This document shows, piece by piece, positions 32,501 to 44,500 of a stretch of DNA of 64,000 nt. The stretch is from Actinostola sp. cb2023 (Eukaryota > Cnidaria > Anthozoa > Actiniaria > Actinostolidae): assembly GCA_033675265.1 (NCBI GenBank), contig JAUJYZ010000239.1:95001-159000 (forward strand), read 5' to 3'. The notes beneath the pieces are model-generated. The model did not search any database. It worked only from the letters and a program-made list of their open reading frames with translations, and was not told where the DNA came from. The first letter of the stretch is position 1, and every line of letters starts with the position of its first letter. The position numbers and the translations under genes are program-made.

Positions 32501-35500
32501 CATTGTGGTTCTAGTTGGACTACCTGTGGTAGCCATAACACAGGAAACCCAAACAATAATAATATCATTGTGGTTCTAGTTGGACTACCTGTGGTAGCCA
32601 TAACACAGGAAACACAGGAAACCCAAACAATAATAATATCATTGTGGTTCTAGTTGGACTACCTGTGGTAGCCATAACACAGGAAACCCAAACAATAATA
32701 ATATCATTGTGGTTCTAGTTGGACTACCTGTGGTAGCCATAACACAGGAAACCCAAACAATAATAATATCATTGTGGTTCTAGTTGGACTACCTGTGGTA
32801 GCCATAACACAGGAAACCCAAACAAACAATAATAATATCATTGTGGTTCTAGTTGGACTACCTGTGGTAGTCATAACACAGGAAACCACCCAAACCATAA
32901 TAATATCATTGTGGTTCTAGTTGGACTACCTGTGGTAGTCATAACACAGGAAACCCAAACAATAATAATATCATTGTGGTTCTAGTTGGACTACCTGTGG
33001 TAGTCATCATAACACAGGAAACCCAAACCATAATAATATCATTGTGGTTCTAGTTGGACTACCTGTGGTAGCCATGACACAGGAAACCCAAACAATAATA
33101 ATATCATAGTAGTTCTAGTTGGATTACCTGTGGTACTCATAACACAGGAAACCCAAACAATAATTATTATTGTTGTTCTAGTTGGACTACCTGTGGTAGC
33201 CATAACACAGGAAACCCAAACAATAATAATATCATTGTGGTTCTAGTTGGACTACCTGTGGTAGTCATAACACAAACAATAATAAAACCCAAACAATAAT
33301 AATATCATTGTGGTTCTAGTTGGACTACCTGTGGTAGCCATAACACAGGAAACCCAAACCATAATAATATCATTGTGGTTCTAGTTGGACTACCTGTGGT
33401 AGTCATAACACAGGAAACCCAAACAATAATAATATCATTGTGGTTCTAGTTGGACTACCTGTGGTAGTCATAACACAGGAAACCCAAACAATTATAATAT
33501 CATTGTGGTTCTAGTTGGACTACCTGTGGTAGTCATAACACAGGAAACCCAAACAATAATAAACATTGTGGTTCTAGTTGGACTACCTGTGGTAGTCATA
33601 ACCAGGAAAAACAATAATAATATCATTGTGGTTCTAGTTGGACTACCTGTGGTAGTCATAACACAGGAAACCCAAACAATAATAATATCATTGTGGTTCT
33701 AGTTGGACTACCTGTGGTAGTCATAACACAGGAAACCCAAACAATAATAATATCATTGTGGTTCTAGTTGGACTACCTGTGGTAGTCATAACACAGGAAA
33801 CCCAAACAATAATAATATCATTGTGGTTCTAGTTGGACTACCTGTGGTAGTCATAACACAGGAAACCCAAACAATAATAATATCATTGTGGTTCTAGTTG
33901 GACTACCTGTGGTAGCCATAACACAGGAAACCCAAACAATAATAATATCATTGTGGTTCTAGTTGGACTACCTGTGGTAGCCATAACACAGGAAACCCAA
34001 ACAATTATAATATCATTGTGGTTCTAGTTGGACTACCTGTGGTAGTCATAACACAGGAAACCCAAACAATAATAATATCATTGTGGTTCTAGTTGGACTA
34101 CCTGTGGTAGTCATAACACAGGAAACCCAAACAATAATAATATCATTGTGGTTCTAGTTGGACTACCTGTGGTAGTCATAACACAGGAAACCCAAACAAT
34201 AATAATATCATTGTGGTTCTAGTTGGACTACCTGTGGTAGCCATAACACAGGAAACCCAAACAATAATAATATCATTGTGGTTCTAGTTGGACTACCTGT
34301 GGTAGTCATAACACAGGAAAACCCAAACAATAATAATATCATTGTGGTTCTAGTTGGACTACCTGTGGTAGCCATAACACAGGAAACCCAAACAATAATA
34401 ATATCATTGTGGTTCTAGTTGGACTACCTGTGGTAGTCATAACACAGGAAACCCAAACAATTATAATATCATTGTGGTTCTAGTTGGACTACCTGTGGTA
34501 GCCATAACACAGGAAACCCAAACAATAATAATATCATTGTGGTTCTAGTTGGACTACCTGTGGGTAGTCATAACACAGGAAACCCAAACAATAATAATAT
34601 CATTGTGGTTCTAGTTGGACTACCTGTGGTAGTCATAACACAGGAAACCCAAACAATAATAATATCATTGTGGTTCTAGTTGGACTACCTGTGGTAGTCA
34701 TAACACAGGAAACCCAAACAATAATAATATCATTGTGGTTCTAGTTGGACTACCTGTGGTAGCCATAACACAGGAAACCCAAACAATAATAATATCATTG
34801 TGGTTCTAGTTGGACTACCTGTGGTAGTCATAACACAGGAAACCCAAACAATAATAATATCATTGTGGTTCTAGTTGGACTACCTGTGGTAGCCATAACA
34901 CAGGAAACCCAAACAATAATAATATCATTGTGGTTCTAGTTGGACTACCTGTGGTAGTCATAACACAGGAAACCCAAACAATAATAATATCATTGTGGTT
35001 CTAGTTGGACTACCTGTGGTAGTCATAACACAGGAAACCCAAACAATAATAATATCATTGTGGTTCTAGTTGGACTACCTGTGGTAGTCATAACACAGGA
35101 AACCCAAACAATAATAATATCATTGTGGTTCTAGTTGGACTACCTGTGGTAGCCATAACACAGGAAACCCAAACAATAATAATATCATTGTGGTTCTAGT
35201 TGGACTACCTGTGGTAGTCATAACACAGGAAACCCAAACAATTATAATATCATTGTGGTTCTAGTTGGACTACCTGTGGTAGCCATAACACAGGAAACCC
35301 AAACAATAATAATATCATTGTGGTTCTAGTTGGACTACCTGTGGTAGTCATAACACAGGAAACCCAAACAATAATAATATCATTGTGGTTCTAGTTGGAC
35401 TACCTGTGGTAGTCATAACACAGGAAACCCAAACAATAATAATATCATTGTGGTTCTAGTTGGACTACCTGTGGTAGTCATAACACAGGAAACCCAAACA

Positions 35501-38500
35501 ATAATAATATCATTGTGGTTCTAGTTGGACTACCTGTGGTAGTCATAACACAGGAAACCCAAACAATAATAATATCATTGTGGTTCTAGTTGGACTACCT
35601 GTGGTAGTCATAACACAGGAAACCCAAACAATAATAATATCATTGTGGTTCTAGTTGGACTACCTGTGGTAGCCATAACACAGGAAACCCAAACCATAAT
35701 AATATCATTGTGGTTCTAACACTTACCAGTAGCATCGCTATCATTCCAAACGTAGGCCTGCGTAGCACTTTCATCAAACAAGACTTTTTTAACTTCAGAA
35801 TCACTGGGTTCTGCCTCCTCGTCATCTTCGCTGTCTGGAATGTTACTGATATCCATTTCCGCACGTGGAGTGCTCAGAGGCGACTCTTGGATATAAGCCT
35901 GCATTGGCTCACACAATGATGTTTCATTGGGGGAAAAACCTTGGGTCTCAGGTTCGTAAATTACAGTTGACATCGCTATGGTATCATCATGCTTTGACGG
36001 GCTGTCAATGGCCGACTTGTCTTGTGAATCTGAACTGTACAACAAGGTGGCAGGAGTTGTAACAATTGCAGTCGCTGAAATATCTATGGACTTGTCTTGT
36101 GTGTCTGTACTGTACAGCAACGTGGCAGGAGTGTCTTCTACAAGCGTTTTCCCTGCAATATCTACCGACTTGTCTTGTGTGTCTGTACTGTACAACAACG
36201 TGGCAGGAGTGTCTTCTACAAGCGTTTTCCCTGCAATATCTCCTCTAGTATCAGAAGTATCAAGAAGTGTTGCAGAAGTGGTTTCCACAGCTTGTTTTGG
36301 AGTTGGTCTGGAAATAAACAATCCTCATGATAATAAATCATTGAAGTGACGAGGAAAGAGAACTGGAATCAAGTTTCAAAACTACATGTATACACACCTA
36401 AAATAGTCATGCAAGGGTATTATGATTATTACCAGCATGCAACAGAGTCGTTTTCATATGAGTGGGAAATCCATGGCACAGAGTTACGGTGATGGTACGG
36501 ATTGGAAGACATTCTATTCAACCAATCACAGTGCGCAAAATCATTGCTCAACCAATCACAGCACGTCATTACACGAAATGAACCATACCGTAATTACCTC
36601 CCACTCAGAAAACGACTCTAAATATAATGAATACTGCACAGTGCATTCCAATATTAAAATTAATTTAATTGTATATATAAACATTTTTGTTGGGTTATGT
36701 TATGGTTTTATTTAACATATTTTGGTTTGCTTCTATATTTATCACAACGACTTTAGCTGCAATTCAGTATACAGTATTCTGTATTCACAAGTCAAACCTT
36801 TATTCAACTATACGTAGATGCATTACTAGCGTGAAGTCAGACTTCTAACTGAAATGTAGCCTATTTGAACGAAATATAGATACATGTATCTTATAGTGTG
36901 CGATTAAAACAGTGTTTGGTCGCTTGTTGTGAGACTCGGTAGAACATGCTTTCCTTGCAATTATTATTAATTTAACAATTTCACAACTAAACATTTTTAT
37001 AATCGGGCCTTCCACAGGAAGCCCGACTAAATAGCTGCATGCAATCACAAGCATGGCATTGTGGATCTACAAGTATATGTCACTGTACCTTATAACAGGC
37101 CTGTCACTGGGGCTAATCAGTCCAAAGGCTAATGTTCCACTGTCTGCGCTAGCATCAAGCATAGCCTCTCTACAATGATCTGAATAAATCATTATATAAA
37201 TAAATACTTTACTGACGTTTTGAGCCTTAGTCCTTCATCGGAGTTAAAAAGAGTACTTTAAAACTTTACTGACGTTTTGAGCCTTCTTACTCCCACGAAG
37301 GGCTAAGGCTCGCAACATCAGTAAAGTTAAGCACTCTAGTCTTTTCCAGGGTGTTATGGATTTCCTTTACTTTTGAATATATCTTATTAGGCATAGTAGG
37401 CATAGTATATTTAGCATAATATATATTGATATAATTTATATATATATTTTTTCTTTTTGATTATTCATTTCTTTTGCTTCACCTTGGCGCACTAATGTAG
37501 AGCCTAGCTCTGTTGTGTGACCCTCGCCATGCATCTTATATAATTATCTTATTATCAATTTTTTTTTCTCCTGTTATTTTGTATGGTGGAAGTTTTTTAA
37601 ATAAGAAAAATAAAAAATAAAAAAATTCTACACTGACGCAGCCCATACTAGTGTACTCACTAGTTTCCATTTACATTGTACATTATAATTTAATATTATC
37701 TACTGTAATTTCTCTATTGATTGCTTGATTGTCATCAGGATCAACCAAATTATAATATAGAACATTATTATAATACAACACATGTACCTGGGTATGGAGT
37801 TCCCTTAGTCATCTGTTCATCATCATCATCATCATTTGAATCATACAATACATTGGGAACCTTTGGTTTGTATTGTTTTTCATCATCAGTTGATTCATGG
37901 GCCTTGGATACTGCAAACAATATTGGTTTTGTTTTAGACATTGCATTTAATTGAAGAAATGGTGTTGACACTCAGCGTGCATCCATTGAGTTAAATGGAT
38001 GTACGTGGGAGGTTGCTAAGCATGAGACAGCATAAGAGTCGCACATCCACGCCACCTCCCGTAAGCAGAAACTTTCTATAATCAGACACTTTCCATAAGC
38101 AGACACCTCCTATAAGCAGACACCTCCCATAAGCAGACACCTCCCGTAAGCAGACACTTTCCATAAGCAGACACTTTCCATAAGCAGACACCTCCCATAA
38201 GCAGACACCTCCCGTAAGCAGACACTTTCCATAAGCAGACACTTTCCATAAGCAGACACCTCTAAATAAGCAGACACCTCCCATAAGCAGACACCTCCCA
38301 TAAGCAGACACCTCCCGTAAGCAGACACCTCCCGTAAGCAGACACCTCCCATAAGCAGGCACCTCCCATAAGCAGACACCTCCCATAAGCAGACACCTCC
38401 CATAAGCAGACACCTCCCATAAGCAGACACCTCCCATAAGCAGACACCTCCCATAAGCAGACACCTCCCATAAGCAGACACCTCCCGTAAGCAGACACCT

Positions 38501-41500
38501 CCCGTAAGCAGACACCTCCCATAAGCAGACACCTCCCGTAAGCAGACACTTTCCATAAGCAGACACCTCTAAATAAGCAGACACCTCCCATAAGCAGACA
38601 CCTCCCATAAGCAGACACCAGGGGCGGATCCAGGGGGAGGGTTCTGGGGGTTGCAACCCCCCCTATGGATTTTTTTTTAATACCGCTTGTATAGATATGT
38701 CTGTCCGTAGGTCTCTCTTGCACTTTCAGCTCTCTCCCTCGTAAGAATAATATAATTCATTCATAATGTTTACACGACCGTTCGACTTCGAGGCCAGTTT
38801 GACTGATAACAGAAAGAACCTGCCATTTTTAGCGTCAAAAACGTATGTGAAGCCTTCATACTTGTAAGCTCACCCAAGTGTTAATAAAACAACTCCAGAT
38901 CTCTAAAATTGCATTTTAGAGCTTGTAGATTTCAAAAGTTTCTGGGGGGGCATGCCCCACACCCCCCTAGTAGTTCGCGGCTTTGCCGCTCACACAACAC
39001 AACGGCAGCAACACAACCCCCTGTTTGACAAAAACCTGCATCTGCCCCTGGACACCTCCCATAAGCAGACACCTCCCATAAGCAGACACCTCCCATAAGC
39101 AGACACCTCCCATAAGCAGACACCTCCCATAAGCAGACACCTCCCGTAAGCAGACACCTCCCGTAAGCAGACACCTCCCATAAGCAGACACCTCCCGTAA
39201 GCAGACACTTTCCATAAGCAGACACCTCTAAATAAGCAGACACCTCCCATAAGCAGACACCTCCCATAAGCAGACACCTCCCATAAGCAGACACCTCCCA
39301 TAAGCAGACACCTCCCATAAGCAGACACCTCCCATAAGCAGACACCTCCCATAAGCAGACACCTCCCATAAGCAGACACCTCCCATAAGCAGACACCTCC
39401 CATAAGCAGACACCTCCCATAAGCAGACACCTCCCATAAGCAAACACATCTCAAAGGTCCTGAACATTTCTTTCTTCCATATTTGGATGCCTCAGGTTAG
39501 TAGACACCTGCCTACCAATGCCACTATCACTATTATACATGTATCCTACTCGCTGCCATCAACACCATCACCATCATTATTATTACAATCACCATATATT
39601 CCTGACATCACTCACCAGTTTCCTTAGCATGCACCTTGGCTTCGTCGGAACTGTACACAATGGGATCTTTCGCTTTGCCTTGGCCGTCGTCAGTGTCTGA
39701 AGCTGTGTCAGCAGCGAAGATCTTGGAACTGTCGTCTTGATTGTCATCAGTGACATCATGTGCTGCTGAGTCTATAGGTAGCATTGATTCAGATCCTGTC
39801 TCTGATCCCGTGTCATCATCATCCTAAAAACCAATATGATTTTTTACAACACTCAATAATAATAATAATAACAATAATAATAATAAATAACATTCTTAAT
39901 TAAACGCACTAAATATTGATCTCAGTGCGTTTTACAACTGAGTGAAATAAAAATAAAAATAAATATACTAAAATATAAAATAATAAAAATTGAGCGTAAT
40001 CTCACAATCTGATTGGCTGGCTTACCGTTGTCAATAAGACTACAGACACATAGAATGACGAATCACTCATGCACAGAGCCATGCAGTGCGCACTTGAAAC
40101 CGTTTTTCTTTCAAACTTTATCCTTGTTTTTGGATTGGCTACGCCTCGTGAGTTCACATGCAACTATTTGACCATATGGTGATGGCATAAATCATGGTAA
40201 ATAAGAGTCCTCACCATGGCGTTAAATATACTCTATTACTGGTGCAGTGATGCAGTAATGCGAGCTTTGGCTCAGCATAAGGGATGTAAGGGGTGGTACA
40301 TTTAATGTACAGACATAATTAAGAAAGTTCACACCCCAAAAAGTCACATGTTTTTCATGCCAAGGCCTGCATTATTCCTTGTAGTTGCTACACTACCTGT
40401 ATCTGTACATGTATGATGTACCTGTTTGATATCACCCTGGAAATACTGGCAGGTTAAGTCCGCTAAGGTCAACAAGTCGCCTGTCTTCAGTTCATATCTG
40501 ACCTGTGGTTTCAGCACAACCTAGTAAAAACATCAGAGTTGATTTCATAATATACATTGTACGGCATGCTTACTGTCACAACACAGACATGACTCGACAT
40601 TCAAACAGTAGGTTAGCCTTGTCATACAATGTAGTTATAGCAAGGAGTACTGAAGCAGACACCCTTGGTTATGATTGTGGTGTCCGTAATATCACAAGTT
40701 GTACAGTCTCCTTTCCATGAGCTAAAAAATATTTCTTGTATTTAGATTTAAGTCTCCCCGATTAGTAGGGCACTTGTGCCCAGCTATAAGACTTTTTGAG
40801 ATGTTAATAAAGTCATTATTATTATTATTATAACCCTGCAAACAACCCATTGATAGAGAAACCATTACCTTATCTCGTCTTGTTTTGTTTTTACTGCTGT
40901 TGTCATAGATGAGGTGAAGATTGTCAGAGACCTCTATACAAGCATGACTTTTGGATAACGACTGGGAATGGAGAAAGTAAAAAAAATGGGATGAAAAAGG
41001 TGGATATTGTTTCACCCAAATGGTGTCCAAATAATTAAGAGCTCTATCTTCCATTCATCCAGCAGGCCATCCAGGCAAACGTGAATAGAATTGGCATCAA
41101 GGCTTTCTTGTACACTAATTTTGATTCACTGAGGTTTACAGAAAATTGCGCCAGCGACGCAAACATGAGCGCAAACACAAGAGGCCATGTGTCACTGTGA
41201 AAACTAGCCTGACACAAGCATTAGTGCAAGCACAAGAGGTCTTATGTCACTGTGAAAACTAGCCTGACACAAGCATTAGTGCAAGCACAAGAGGTCTTAT
41301 GTCACTGTGAAAACTAGCCTGACACAAGCATTAGTGCAAGCACAAGAGGCCTTATGTCACTGTGAAAACTAGCCTGACACAAGCATTAGTGCAAGCACAA
41401 GAGGCCTTATGTCACTGTGAAAACTAGCCTGACACAAGCATTAGTGCAAGCACAAGAGGTCTTATGTCACTGTGAAAACTAGACTGACACAAGCATTAGT

Positions 41501-44500
41501 GCAAACACAAGAGGTCTTATGTCACTGTGAAAACAGGCCTGGCACAAGCATTAGTGCAAGCACAAGAGGTCTTATGTCACTGTGAAAACGTGCCTGACAC
41601 AAGCATTAGTGCAAGCACAAGAGGCCTTATGTCACTGTGAAAAAACTGACACAAGCCTGACACAAGCTTATTAGTGCAACACAGCATTAGAGGCCTTATG
41701 TCACTGTGAAAACTAGCCTGACACAAGCATTAGTGCAAGCACAAGAGGTCTTATGTCACTGTGAAAACAGGCCTGACACAAGCATTAGTGCAAGCACACA
41801 AGGTCTTATGTCACTGTGAAAACAGGCCTGACACAAGCATTAGTGCAAGCACAAGAGGCCTTATGTCACTGTGAAAACTAGCCTGACACAAGCATTAGTG
41901 CAAGCACAAGAGCCCTTATGTCACTGTGAAAACTAGCCTGACACAAGCATTAGTGCAAGCACAACAAGACTGTGAAAATGCCTGACACACATTGTGCAAG
42001 CAAAGCCCTTATGTCACTGTGAAAACACAAGCTTATGTCACTGTGAAACTAGCCTGAGCACAAGCATTAGTGCAAGCACAAGAGCCCTTATGTCACTGTG
42101 AAAACTAGCCTGACACAAGCATTAGTGCAAGCACAAGAGCCCTTATGTCACTGTGAAAACTAGCCTGACACAAGCATTAGTGCAAGCACAAGAGCCTTAT
42201 GTCACTTGACAAAAATGTCACATTGTGAAAACTTATGTCACTGTGAACACTAGCACACAAGCATTAGTGCAAGCACAAGAGCCCTTATGTCACTGTGAAA
42301 ACTAGCCTGACACAAGCATTAGTGCAAGCACAAGAGCCCTTATGTCACTGTGAAAACTAGCCTGACACAAGCATTAGTGCAAGCACAAGAGCCTTATGTA
42401 TGTCACTGTGAAAACTATGTCACTGTGACACAAGCATTAGTGCAAGCACAAGAGCCCTTATGTCACTGTGAAAACTAGCCTAGCCTGCAAGCACACTTAA
42501 GCATTAGTGCAAGCAAGCACAAGAGGCCTTATGTCACTGTGAAAACTAGCCTGACACAAGCATTAGTGCAAGCACAAGAGGCCTTATGTCACTGTGAAAA
42601 CTAGCCTGACACAAGCATTAGTGCAAGCACAAGAGGCCTTATGTCACTGTGAAAACTAGCCTGACACAAGCATTAGTGCAAGCACAAGAGGCCTTATGTC
42701 TTATGTCACTGTGCAAGCACAAAACTTATGTCACTGTGAAAACTAGCCTGACACAAGCATTAGTGCAAGCACAAGAGGCCTTATGTCACTGTGAAAACTA
42801 GCCTGACACAAGCATTAGTGCAAGCACAAGAGGCCTTATGTCACTGTGAAAACTAGCCTGACACAAGCATTAGTGCAAGCACAGAGGCCTTATGTCACTG
42901 TGAAAAGAGCCTGACACCATTATGTCACTGTCACTGTGAAAACTTATGTCAGCCTGACACAAGCATTAGTGCAAGCACAAGAGCCCTTATGTCACTGTGA
43001 AAACTAGCCTGACACAAGCATTAGTGCAAGCACAAGAGCCCTTATGTCACTGTGAAAACTAGGCCTGACACAAGCATTAGTGCAAGCACAAGAGCCCTTA
43101 TGTCACTGTGAAAACTAGCCTGACACAAGCATTAGTGCAAGCACAAGAGCCCTTATGTCACTGTGAAAACTAGCCTGACACAAGCATTAGTGCAAGCACA
43201 AGAGCCCTTATGTCACTGTGAAAACTAGCCTGACACAAGCATTAGTGCAAGCACAAGAGGCCTTATGTCACTGTGAAAACTAGCCTGACACAAGCATTAG
43301 TGCAAGCACAATGTCTTATGTCACTGTGAAAACTAGCCTGACACAAGCATTAGTGCAAGCACAAGAGGCCTTATGTCACTGTGAAAAACTAGCCTGACAC
43401 AAGCATTAGTGCAAGCACAAGAGGCCTTATGTCACTGTGAAAACTAGCCTGACACAAGCATTAGTGCAAGCACAAGAGCCTTATGTCACTGTGAAAACTA
43501 GCCTGACACAAGCATTAGTGCAAGCACAAGAGGCCTTATGTCACTGTGAAAACTAGCCTGACACAAGCATTAGTGCAAGCACAAGAGGCCTTATGTCACT
43601 GTGAAAACTAGCCTGAGCATTAGTGCACAAGCTTATGTCACTGTGCCTGACAAGCACAAGACAAGAGGCCTTATGTCACTGTTGACACAAGCATAGTGCA
43701 AGCACAAGAGCCCTTATGTCACTGTGAAAACTAGCCTGACACAAGCATTAGTGCAAGCACAAGAGGCCTTATGTCACTGTGAAAAAGCCTGACACAAGCA
43801 TTAGTGCAAGCACAAGAGCTGCCTGACACAAGCACAAGAGCCTTATGTCACTGTGAAAACTAGCCTGACACAAGCATTAGTGCAAGCACAAGAGCCCTTA
43901 TGTCACTGTGAAAACTAGCCTGACACAAGCATTAGTGCAAGCACAAGAGCCCTTATGTCACTGTGAAAACTAGCCTGACACAAGCATTAGTGCAAGCACA
44001 AGAGACTTATGTCACTGTGAAAACTAGCCTGACACAAGCATTAGTGCAAGCACAAGAGGCCTTATGTCACTGTGAAAACTAGCCTGACACAAGCATTAGT
44101 GCAAGCACAAGAGGCCTTATGTCACTGTGAAAACTAGCCTGACACAAGCATTAGTGCAAGCACAAGAGGTCTTATGTCACTGTGAAAACTAGCCTGACAC
44201 AAGCATTAGTGCAAGCACAAGAGGCCTTATGTCACTGTGAAAACTAGCCTGACACAAGCATTAGTGCAAGCACAGAGGCCTTATGTCACTGTGAAAACTA
44301 GCCTGACACAAGCATTAGTGCAAGCACAAGAGGCCTTATGTCACTGTGAAAACTAGCCTGACACAAGCATTAGTGCAAGCACAAGAGGCCTTATGTCACT
44401 GTGAAAACTAGCCTGACACAAGCATTAGTGCAAGCACAAGAGCACTTAAGAGCCTGACACAAGCATTAGTGCAAGCACAAGAGGTCTTATGTCACTGTGA

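Noticed and set aside
32255..35718. Regular repeats resembling a CRISPR array (also 41146-49615 and 58170-61011)
   Set aside because: Units are contiguous with no unique spacers, there are no cas genes, and the context is an animal intron. They are minisatellites.
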